Source: Chalara sp. BL73 (Eukaryota; Ascomycota; Leotiomycetes; Helotiales). Taken from it: 64,000 nt of DNA. Numbering within the stretch: position 1 is the first letter of the stretch; each line of letters starts with the position of its first letter. The DNA lies in NCBI GenBank assembly GCA_918026815.1, contig CAKJVC010000017.1, forward strand, positions 310,001 through 374,000, given 5' to 3'. Below are positions 22,871 to 33,791 of the stretch, one piece after another. Both the position numbers and the translations under genes were made by a program. The notes beneath the pieces were generated by a model. The model worked only from the letters and a program-made list of their open reading frames with translations. It was not told the origin of the DNA and made no database searches.

Positions 22871-25800
22871 ATGATTGCGGCTAGACAGGTCGCAAAAATG
22901 AGTTCCAGATCAACGACAAACCCCAGTTCCCTCGAAGAGTCTGATTCTGTGTCGAATTCTGAGAGCCAGACCTCCAGTTCGATGATACCATTGACTCCAG
23001 AATGCCCACCGACGAACGAGGAAAACCACGCAAATACTAGAATACTGCCCACTAACCTAACCTCCTTCACTGCCACTTCCACTAGTCCCCTCTCAGCTTT
23101 ACAGACGGGGATTTTTGCAACCTCGATCTCTCAGCCTGGAACATGGATTGGATCACATGTCTTCCCACTCCCCCCCTCCATTGATCTCGCTCGTTTTAAA
23201 TCAGCATGGACGACCGTGGTTCAAAGGAACGAGATGTTACGATCCCGGATCATGTGGGAGGAGCCTGGATTAGGTGCTGGGACAGGTGGGATGTGCATGC
23301 TTACACTCAACGAAGAGGAGATACTTTGGGAAGAACGAGTTATGGAAGAAGATGATGCACTGGAAATTGTTACAGGAGAGTTGAGGTGGCGCAACATGGG
23401 ATTCGGAGAAAAGTTGAGCGTGTATACGATTTTGCAAGTGCGGGATGAGACCGCATACACCCACGAGGCGGAAGAACAAATCACGGGAATGATGGACAGC
23501 CCCGGTGTTGATCCTGCCAGAAGACTATACTTCATTTGGACGATGCACCATGCAATATACGACAATTCACATTTATTCATCCTCGAAGATGTTCGCCGTC
23601 TGTACAACAAAGGCATCGCCGGCGACAGTACCCTGCCAACACGCTCATCCTTTACAGGACATTTCTTAGACAAGAAAATCGCGCAGATTGACTATACAGC
23701 CGCCTCCAAATTTTGGACCCAGGAATTATCCAACTGCCAAGAAATTGCCACATTTCCGTCCCTCTCTAATACGAAATGGCCTCGCCTTTCCGCCCGCGCA
23801 CGCGCATCGAAGCCTCCTTTCCGTTTCCAGCGCCGCAACGGACAATTATAGCTAATGCCACAAATTCCATTCTTATACGCGCTGCGTGGGCGCTCGTGGT
23901 TGCGAAGCATACGGCGACGACGGACGTCGTATTTGGGAGTACGGTTGCGGGTCGATATGATGCGGAGACGAAGGATGTAGTAGGGCCGACATTTGCGACG
24001 GTGCCGGTGAGGGTGAGGCTTGACAATAAAGAAGGAGTAACTTCAAATTTTTTCCCACTTGAGACAGCTAGCTCAGGTCAGTTTGATCGTCAAAGTATAT
24101 CCCAAACCACCAGCCTCAATGTCAAAGACAGGGGGAGAAAGACATTGGCGCAGCATCTTGAAGAACTACAAATCGCAGCAGATAATGCAAGAGAGCATGA
24201 ACAGGTCGGACTACAATTCATTCAAGATCTAAATCTGTCCTCTAAGAGAGCTGCATCTTTTCAGAACTTGCTGGTTGTCCAGCCCAAGAATCATCCATGT
24301 CCAGCTCCTGTTTCCAAAACTTCAACTCATCCACTGCCGTCATACAGAATGTCGATTTCAAATCGCACAACAGATGAACTCGAGCTCATCAAAACCCATT
24401 TGGATCTAACACAAACGTACGGCCTAGTAGTAGAAGTTACGCCATCTTCCTCAGATAACTGGCTTCTCACTGTCAAATACGATGATCGGCTCCTCTCAGC
24501 TACGGAAGTGGAGCGAATCTGTTCTCATTTCTCAAAAGCCATTTGCGAGGTATTCAGGGAGGAAAATAGGGATATGGAGCTCAGGGAGATTGATCTTCTC
24601 ACGGAGATGGATTTGGATGTTATTAAAGAGCTGATTGTTGAGTCCTACCTTGAGGAAAATGTGCCAAACAACGACAAACCGGCTCTTCTCCACCAAGAGT
24701 TCGAAAGAATAGCAAGAATTCATCCAGATTCGGTGGCCATCGACGCCTGGGATATTTCTTTCACGTATGCACAATTGGACGACCAATCCACAAACCTAGC
24801 CCACCATATCTATCGCCACTACCTTGTTCACAGAACTGCTAGTGAGGACCACACGTCCTCAATCATCCCAATTTGTTTCTCGAAATCTGCCTACGCTATT
24901 GTGGCCATGCTTTCAATTCTCAAAACCGGATGTTCATATCTTCCCCTCGACCCCGGATGGCCTAGTGAGAGAATCAAGTCGATTTTAGAAAGCGTGGGTG
25001 GAGGCGAAGGGGAAATGCTGGATCTTGTGCTCTGCGATAACGAGCAAAATACAAGGTTTGAGAAGGAAGGCTTATTGAGTCAGAGCCCGCGGGCGAGGGT
25101 TCTGACCGTCGAAAGGGATCTTCTTCAAAATCTCCAATCATTATATGATAAGGTGGCTTTATCAAGTGACCCAGCCTCACCTGGAGTGTCAGGACCCAAA
25201 AAACCTCTCTCGCGCCTCCCTTTAATCTCCTCTTCCAACCCAGCGTACATTATATTCACATCTGGCTCTACAGGCATCCCAAAAGGCGTTGTAATATCTC
25301 ATAATGCTTGCGTTACAAACTTTCAATCCCGCCTCTCTCTACTCCGATCCTACACCTCGGAAACGAGAGTCCTACAATTCTCTTCATTCGCCTTTGATGT
25401 TTCTGTCTTCGATATCTTCGGTACTCTTGCTGTCGGAGGTTGTATCGCCATCCCCCACGAATTACACCGCATAAATCCCTCTCAGCTTGCGCAATTCATG
25501 ACTGAAAAACGCGTCAATTGGGCTTCTCTTTCTCCTACTTTTGTTGAATTTCTCAATCCGGCAGATGTACCGACCTTAGAGTATTTGATGCTTGGTGGGG
25601 AATTGCTCACTAGGGAAATTATTATGAAGTGGAAAAGCTTCGGACCGGCTAGACAGAATTTTAGACTTGGAAACGAACTCGGTCCTTCCGAGGTTTGTGT
25701 TGCATGTGTGGGAAATTACGATGTTAGCTCTGAAACCGATCCGAGAGATCTAGGAAAGCCTATTGGTGGAAACAAGCTGTTTCTGGTGGACAAGGACAAT

Positions 25801-28800
25801 GGGAGCAAACTAGTGCCGGTAGGGTGCCAAGGAGAACTGGTTGTCTATGGAGAGAGTATTATGAGCGAATATTTTGACGATCTAGAGAGGACCGAAGAGG
25901 TGCTTGTAGATTTACCTGAGGAGTGTTTGGCATGGCTGCCAAAAGCGCAACACAAAAAGGCTTTCCGAACGGGAGATTTATTCTACTTAAACGCCAACGG
26001 CCACTTTATGTATGTCGGGCGTAAAGACCGACAACTTAAACTGAGAGGGTTCAGAATGGAGCCCGAGGAGATCGAAAGACATATGAAGCTTGAGGATGGA
26101 GTCAAAGGCGCAGTTGTGTCATTGGTGACCTTTCTACAGGACCGGGACAGACACGTTGACAATAAGGATAATGCTCAAGAGCTAGTCGCATTTTTTAGCT
26201 TTGAGAATACACCACCATCGTTGACGGAAAATCATGATGTCTCCGAGCTTTCCGCTTCCAAGGCATGTATTATCGACCCTTCAATCAACCAACGGCTTCC
26301 CAGCTTGATTTGGCGGATTAAATCTCGAATTGAATACTCGCTTCCGCGATATATGGCTCCTTCGTTCTATATTCCAATCTCACATATCCCAATAACACGT
26401 TCAGGAAAACAGGATCGAAATCAGCTCACAAGCCTGCTAGAATGTGCTGCCCCACAACTCGTCCAGGAATTACGCGCAGTTTCCAATATCAATCCAAATT
26501 TATTTGGAGGAAGCAACGGCCTTCATATCGTGGACGATAAGACCACCTTGAGTGCAATTGAATATGATATTAAAGTCCTCTGGACAAAAGTCTTGGGATT
26601 CTCTCGAAGTATTGATATCTGGCTTCACTCTAACTTCTTCCATCTCGGGGAAACAGCATCAAAGCCATCCATCTCAGTGCATTGGCTGGCAGTATGGGAT
26701 TGGAAAGCTTAGATGTCGCAAGCATCTACGAATGTCCCACACTACGAGAAATGGCTGCGCTGTGCTCCGTCACCGCAAAAGTGGATCATGCCACTAACAC
26801 GTCATGGGATGATAACGAAGGCAGCAGCCTTGACAAGAGGAGCCCAATTCGAATATTTGGGAGACTTAAGTCCATGAACGAGAACGACACAAGTGACCTA
26901 AGAAAGCAGCGGATTTGTGTCACTCTGGGGATTGATTTAATTGACCTTAAGGACGTTTACCCTTGTACACCACTACAAGAAGGGTTATTAGCAATCTCCA
27001 TCAGACAGCCTGGAACGTATGTTGTAGCTCGAGTATGGCGCCTAGGGCGCCAAATAGATATAAAGGCTTTCAGAGACGCTTGGGAGTTGACGATCGACCA
27101 AAATGAGATCCTGAGGACGAGGATTGTAGAGGACGGTGAAAGATTTTGGCAGGTTGTCGTTGCGTTCAATTGGATGGAGATTACGCGGCAAGTGGTGGAA
27201 GAGAAGGATATAAGAGAGCTGAATCTATCGACAGAGAAAAAGGAGAGTATCCAGAGACTCGGTCATGACGAGAGTAAGGGAAGGCTCTTATTCTTCGAAA
27301 TTCTGAAAGACGAAGTGGCTGAGGAAACGTACTTCAAGTGGACCATGCATCATGCTGTTTATGATGCTTGGGTCCTATCTGTGATCTGGACACAAGTCAA
27401 GAATAACTACCAAATGCTCACAATGCAAAATCCCCGAGCCATACAGCAGCAACGCCGAGACAGCTTTGCCGAATTCGTCAGAGCAACCTACAATTCTGAT
27501 CTTCCTCCATCTAGCAGGGCCTTCTGGAAAACATATCTCTCCACTTCGGAACCATGGCCGACCTTCCCCACCATGCAAAAAGTCAGCAATTCTAATTGTC
27601 AGACAGATACCGTCCTCTCCCGATACTTCGAACGCAATATTAACACTATACCAAGCATAACTAAAGCTTCTCTCATCCGCGCAGCCTGGGCATGGGTACA
27701 GTCCCTCTACCTTGGCGTGGATGACATAATATTTGGCGTAACACTGTCTGGACGATCTGCCCCTGGGGCAAGTAATGTCGTCGGTCCGACAATTACTACT
27801 GTTCCTGTTCGTGTCATTGTCTCTCCAAGAATGCAGATAAAGGAATTCCTGGAAAGAGTGCAGAAAGAGGCGAATGCGATGATGAGACATGAGCACACAG
27901 GTCTCTCTACAATTAGAGCTCTCGGTGATAGTGCTGGATGGGCTTGCGACTTTGGCAACATTCTAGTGGTGCAGGATAATCAGACTCAGATAGGCATTGG
28001 GAGTGATGGGGAATATAAAACTGAGACTTGGGATGGCGTCGAAGTTGTCGGTCAAGATACTGATATCAGTCACTCAATTCCGTTGGTTCTGGAGTGTATG
28101 CTTGAGGATTCTGGGCTGAGGATTAATGCTATTTTCAGCTCCAAATTTTTAGACCCGGGAGAGGTAGAGTTTCTGCTCGCGCATCTCAGTAAAGCCGTTG
28201 AGGTACTTTCAGAGGAAGCAGTATCTCAAGCATACTCGCTGGAGCAAAGATCCTTGGGTGATATTGAATTCTTTTCGAAGATAGACGAAATATTCATTAA
28301 AGACTGTAATCAGGAAGAAAAGCCGTTAGCGGATCGACTCATTCATGAAGCTTTTAGCAATATAGCAACACAATTCGGCACGAAAACTGCTGTCGACGCA
28401 TGGGATATACAATTTACCTATGAGGAACTCAATCGCGGGAGCGACATAGTTGCGAAAAAGCTCATCCAAGATCACCAAGTCGGACCTGGAGTCCTTGTTG
28501 CTATCTCCTTTGAAAAGTCAGGGTGGGCGGTTTTGGCAATGCTATCTATCTGGAAAGCAGGAGGCGGGTTTGTTCCACTTGATCTCAGTCATCCCAAATC
28601 CAGATTAGAGGATATCGTAAGATCAACGCGGGCAAAGACTGTTCTATGCTCAGCTACTCGGACAGAGCAGTTGAAAAGTCTCCTGGCCGGTGCTGTGCTG
28701 GCTCTGAATTGTGAGACACTGAGAGAAATGAATGAATCGACGGATAAGATGGAAGCTAATGTGGGGCTATCTTTATCATCTCCTTCACAAATTGCCACAC

Positions 28801-31212
28801 CTCAGGACATCTGTTACGTGTTATTTACGTCAGGGAGTACTGGTCGTCCCAAAGGAGTAATACTGGAACACGCTTCAGTCCTCACTTCCCTCCTGGGGCA
28901 TGCTGACGGCTTAAGAATTGAACCAAGCTCTCGTGTACTCCAGTTCGCAGCTTATACTTTTGATACATCGATCGGCGAGATCTTCTCTCCTCTTCTTCTT
29001 GGGGCAACGCTTTGCGTCCCCTCCGAACAACAACGACTGAGCTCCCTGACTCAGTTCATCAACGAGAAGTCTGTTGACTGGGTCTGGCTGACTCCAACTG
29101 TTGCGAGTTTTCTTGATCCGCATTCCGTACCAGGAGTAAAGACGCTGCTTATTGGTGGCGAGAAGGCCAGTGTCAAACTGTTTCAAGAATGGGTAGGAAG
29201 AGGGGTCTTCTTAGTATATGGATATGGACCCACAGAGGCATCCATCACTACTACGCTAAATTTCCAAGTTACAGAAGCGACTGACCCGGCGAATATTGGA
29301 ATGCCGATTTGTGCAAGTACCTGGATTGTTGACCCGTGCGAAAACTCTAGACTTTTACCCATAGGCTGCGTAGGGGAACTAGTTGTAAGTGGGCCGATTG
29401 TCGGCCGAGGGTATCTCAATGATGAGCTCAAAACTGCCATGGCATTTGGGGAGGTTCCAGAAGTGTGGGAACGTATTGTTCGCCCTAGAGCGAGAAAGGC
29501 TTCTCATCGAGAGCGACTTTATAGGACTGGGGATCTCGTTCGGCGCGACGTGACAGGGAACATTATCTTCGTTGGGAGGAAAGATGATCAAGTCAAATTC
29601 CGTGGCCAAAGAATTGAGCTGTCGGAAATTACAAATTATATGGATGATATTCTTGGTGATAGGTGCTCTAGCATTGTTGAGAAGATCGAAATAAGGAACG
29701 GGGATACAGACGGAGGAAACGCTGAAGCCGTGCTCGTCGCATTCTTCACACTTCCTGGATCTACACAAGGCAAAGACTGCAGAGACAGCCAGGAAAATGG
29801 AACATTCAATATCTTTCACCATCCATCGTCAATGAATACGCAAATGATAAATAACATCGAGACCCAACTTCAAGCACTCTTACCTCGATATATGATCCCA
29901 TCTCTTTTCGTGCCGCTTAAATATATTCCCGTCACTACAACTGGCAAGATTGACCGCAGCAGGCTGAAAAAAGAACTCTTGCAAATAGTAAAAGATATAG
30001 GTCGTGCAGATTTCATGCCCGAAAGAGATCGTCCAAAAGAACAGCCCCGAAATGAGCTAGAGAAACAGCTTCAGGAGATCTGGTGCTCGATTCTTGCGCT
30101 GCCTGCCGAATTAATTGGTATTCGTGATAGTTTCCTGCGTCTTGGTGGCGATTCACTGAAAGCTATTGCATTGGCCCATGCAGCTCGCAAAGCTGCGCTT
30201 AATATCAGTGTTGCGGATGTCTTTTGCATCCAATCCTCAGTGACATGGCGAGATTTGTGCAGGAATCGAGAGCTGTTATACAATATCATGGCTTTGAAGA
30301 GTTTGAGGTACTAAAGGAAAGAAAGCAATTTGCTGCGTTTAGTATTCTCTCATCAAATGATGATATTGAGGCCATCACTAGTCACGCCTCTGAGCAATGC
30401 GGCATCACCATAGACGATGTTGAGGACATATATCCTTGTACCGCTATGCAAATAGGCATGCTCGTATCGTCCTCTATGATCAATAATGAAGCGATCAGCC
30501 AGAAATCTGACATCTATGTACTGAGAAGAAGAATAGCTTTCGGGTCGGGATCTGCTGCCATGAATTTTTCAGCTGCTTGGGAGGTTATTAGAAGGAGGAC
30601 ACCCATTATGCGCACCCGTATTATTCAGTACAAGTCAAAAATCTATCAAGTTGTTGTGAAACCCCATGCTGCTTCGATACCACATCCACCAGACTCAGCG
30701 ACAGGCTGGTATGGCAGGAGTCTCGCAGACTTAAAGATGGGACCAGATGATGAATGCGAGATTTCTCTCCATCATTCCATATATGATGCAGTTCTCCTTC
30801 CGCGCCTGCTTAAAGATATTCGACAACAGTACATACGATTTAGTTCTAATCACATTATACCTTCGCTGCAATTGCCGAGAATGATTCCGTTTCGAAACTT
30901 CATTAAATATCTGAACAGCTGTGATGAAAAAGTTGCCGCCTCATTCTGGGGCAACTATCTCGCACCAATTGACGGTCGAGTCAACAAGATAACTCATGGT
31001 ATCTTCCCCATTGTGTCACAACCGTCGCTCGATTTTGAGCAACAGCAAACTTATGCTAACGAGATGTCTCGATACTTTACCAGCAAAAAATCACAGGGAA
31101 CAAAAGCTATTTTGGGATCACATTGGCCAATATTATTAATTTGGCCTGGGCCATTGTCATTGCTCGTCATACCGAGTGGAGGAAGCCGCCATTTCAGGGG
31201 TTAAATGTATAG
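22871..31212 (+). CDS. Bimodular NRPS C-A-T-C-A-T with a truncated terminal C domain; frame interrupted four times
   Basis: About 2,780 residues spread over five frame segments. C1 (about 22.97-24.56 kb) has HHAIYDN at 23546-23566. A1 (24.67-26.4 kb) has IFTSGSTG, FDVS, an unusual LGPSE for YGPTE, TGDLF, and SGKQDR. T1 carries the phosphopantetheine Ser near 26655 in a GGNS-like context. C2 (26.9-28.2 kb) has HHAVYDA. A2 (28.35-29.96 kb) has LFTSGSTG, FDTS, YGPTE, TGDLV, TGKIDR. T2 (about 30.05-30.27 kb) has GGDSLKA. C3 starts near 30.4 kb with YPCTAMQ and HHSIYDA but stops after the LAWAIVIARHT block. Frames shift by one missing base near 23793, at the G run 26647-26650, at the T run 30222-30225, and in 31085-31105. 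No intron can explain the second and third. Either sequencing error or gene decay. It likely builds a dipeptide passed to the C-A-T-R enzyme (inference). Starts at 22871 or the next Met (22898). Confidence 0.88.
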
Positions 31213-31587
31213 TAAGCAGAGAGTTCTCCACTCAATATAAGTACTCTTCCCTTTCTGGATAGCATAAACGAATACCTACCATGAAACGATTGAGGGATCG
31301 TATGCTATGTGACTAGACTTGTTGAGTCATCCTGTGGCTTTCTTTCAAGCATTATACAAAGAATATATGGGGATAAATATTGTCGTGAGCCATAAAACCT
31401 ATGAAAGCCTGTTTTCAGGTTTCGTAAGCTTACTGCTTCCTTGACCTTTTGTCTGGTCGGAATTTCAATGATTTAGTAATGCGCAACATTTTTCATATGG
31501 CTCTATTACCTCGGATGGGGAAATAGGGTTGCCTTCATCAGAAATTCATGTTTCGATCAGCATATTAATCTCTTCAAGCATTTAACG
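31213..31587. other. Intergenic between large NRPS and AGPS, 375 bases
   Basis: I searched all frames for the missing half of the last condensation domain (blocks resembling FGxTVSGR or GPTINTVPVR) and found none. Short frames at about 31310-31440 have no recognisable family character. Confidence 0.45.
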
Positions 31588-33482
31588 ATGCTGAATTGTA
31601 TATCCTCATGGCGGGAAACCCCTGCTTCTACTTCTAGCCTTCTAACTTTTCCTACCGCTGCCTATGAGTCGGATACACGAATATTCCCAGAAATAACTGA
31701 GCACATAGAGAGGAAGGCGAAGAGAGTCTAGATGTATGGGGGTTTGTGGACACACACTTTCAAGCGAGTGCCGATGGCGCAGTCGAGGTGACCGGGAATC
31801 GCTATCCACTAAGCGGCCAGAAACTGCCAAATTTACTTCCGTGGATAAGCAATTTGATGGAAGTGGATGTCTCAGCGAAGGTGATATATCCATCCAAATA
31901 TCCGACCCCAATTCCAGAGTCCGTTATCAATGAAGATTTTCTTGCAGAGCTGCAACTCAGGTTTGGGGCGCCACAGGTCAGTCAAGACCCCGCTCAGCGC
32001 CTTCGCCATGGTCACGGCCACTCCCAGAGTGAAATGTATGCTATCAAGCATGCGCAGCTGAGACGCGTGCCAGATATTGTATTATATCCAAAAATGAGGA
32101 GGATGTCATCCATTTAGTCAAAGCAGCAGGAAAACACAATGTATCGATAATTCCATATGGTGGTGGAACTAATGTGAGTGAGGCACTTGAGTGCCCGCAT
32201 GGTGAACTTCGGATGATTGTCTCAGTAGACATGAGGCAGATGAATAGAGTTCTTTGGTATGACCCCGTCAATCGTATGGCAGCTATAGAATCTGGAGCTG
32301 TTGGGAGGCATATCGTCAAGGAATTAGCAAAATATGGATATACAATTGGCCAGTATGTGTTTGCTCATGTGAGATTCTATATGAAGCTGACTTCACTATC
32401 ATAGCGAACCGGACAGTATTGAATTCTCAACGCTGGGAGGATGGATCGCAACCAACGCAAGTGGGATGAAAAAGAACAAGTACGGCAATATCGAAGATAT
32501 AGTTCTGGACATCAATGTCATAACCAGCATAGGAAGGCTGGAACGAACGGCAGCTCTGCCTCGAGAATCGGTTGGCATCGATATGCGCCGCTTATTATTT
32601 GGCTCAGAAGGTAGTCTAGGTATCATAACCTCGGCGGTCATCAAAATATTTCCGATTCCAGAAGTTCAGCAGTATGGTTCAATCTTGTTTCCTAGCTTCG
32701 AAAAAGGTGTGGCCTTCATGTACGAGCTCACACAACGAGGAGGCCAACCAGCAAGCATCCGCCTGGTAGACAATATGCAATTCCAATTTAGTATGGCTCT
32801 CAAGCCTGCTTCAACTGGCGTCAAAGCCGTGATGGGTCGCCTCCAAAAGGAATATGTCACAAGAATCAAAGGATTCGACTCCCAGAAGATGGTAGCATGT
32901 ACACTGGTGCTTGAAGGCCGGGCCGACGAAGTAAAGCACCAAGAGTCTATAATTTATGCTCTGGCCGCCAAACACAAAGGCTTGAAAGCTGGTTCAGAGA
33001 ATGGTGAGAGAGGATATCTTCTCACATATAACATAGCGTATATTCGAGACTTTGGAATTGACCATTATATCATTGCCGAGTCTTTCGAGACATCCGTACC
33101 GTGGAGTCGAACTCTGGAGCTGTGTCAAAGAACGAAAGACCGTGTTTTTAAAGAGCACGCCAAACGCAAATTGCCCGGGAAACCATTTGTTACTTGTCGC
33201 GTAACTCAGGTGTACGAAAGCGGGGTGGCGGTATACTTCTATCTTGCGTTCTTCTTTCAAAACGTTGAGGATCCGTCAGGCACATATGCAGAGATCGAGA
33301 AGGCCGCGAGAGATGAGATTCTGCTCTGTGGTGGTGCTCTGTCCCACCATCATGGCGTAGGAAAGTTGAGAAAAGGTTTCCTCGATCGGATTATGTCGCA
33401 AGAGGCTCTGGAATGGCGGAAGAAGCTGAAGAACAGTGTTGACCCGGGCAATATATTTGGAGCTGGTAACTTTGCAAACTAA
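31588..33482 (+). CDS. Alkyldihydroxyacetonephosphate synthase (alkylglycerone-phosphate synthase, AGPS-like)
   Basis: Flavoenzyme that replaces the acyl group of acyl-DHAP with a fatty alcohol, forming the glycerol ether bond. Colinear with animal AGPS over nearly its full length (about 614 versus about 658 residues). N-terminal part RYPLSGQKLP and VINEDFL. FAD (PCMH) domain with PDIVLYP, YGGGTNVS, HEPDSIEFST, ASGMKKNKYGNIED, GSEGSLGIIT. Cap domain with SIRLVDN, NGERGYLLTY, YIRDFG. The active-site VYFYLAF tyrosine and triple His in LSHHHGVGKLRK are intact. One intron, 32353-32404. The frame changes once in the five-A run 32090-32094 (one base short, certain) and probably again at about 31711-31735, where upstream PEITEHIERKAKRV must join DVWGFVDTHF. 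No PTS2 signal is visible at the inferred N terminus (Met at 31588), and the C terminus is not a PTS1. It follows the NRPS on the same strand and precedes FAR. Higher fungi are generally thought to lack this enzyme. Confidence 0.93.
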
Positions 33483-33791
33483 CTTTGCTCATGTAATATT
33501 GGAATATTTAAACTATATCAAAGGCTGCTACTTAGACAAGAAGCCAGAGTATGCGTTGAGGATATAAAAATACGGCAGAGTCCAAATTAAAGTAGTTGGT
33601 AACCGCAATACATGCCTGAACCAAATTTCGTGTATAGAGGCTCCAGCACTAATCATGGTGGAGATACTCGAAATTATGGAACAACTTGTGGCTTGCCAAA
33701 AAATAGCGTTAAATACTGTAAATTTATTAGCAATTAATTTTAAGAGAACGATGTAACATACCCTAGACACTAGTTCCACTTAGTAATCTAC
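33483..33791. promoter_or_regulatory. Intergenic between AGPS and FAR (FAR promoter), 309 bases
   Basis: Short AT-rich spacer separating two co-directional genes, presumably containing the AGPS terminator and FAR promoter. No open frame with coding character on the plus strand. Confidence 0.45.

Noticed and set aside
26640..26720. Possible intron explaining the frame change in the first carrier domain
   Set aside because: No GT...AG pair of workable length exists between the two frames. The carrier-domain motif is continuous if a single base is missing from the G run.
27375..27896. 173-codon open frame on the minus strand
   Set aside because: Antisense shadow of the second condensation domain of the large NRPS.
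31310..31440. Possible remainder of the last NRPS condensation domain
   Set aside because: None of the three frames contains the expected C-terminal lobe blocks, and the frames are broken by stops.
22871..32352. Programmed ribosomal frameshifting in NRPS/AGPS
   Set aside because: Five or more sites in two genes with no shared slippery heptamer or downstream structure visible. Homopolymer length error or mutation is far simpler.
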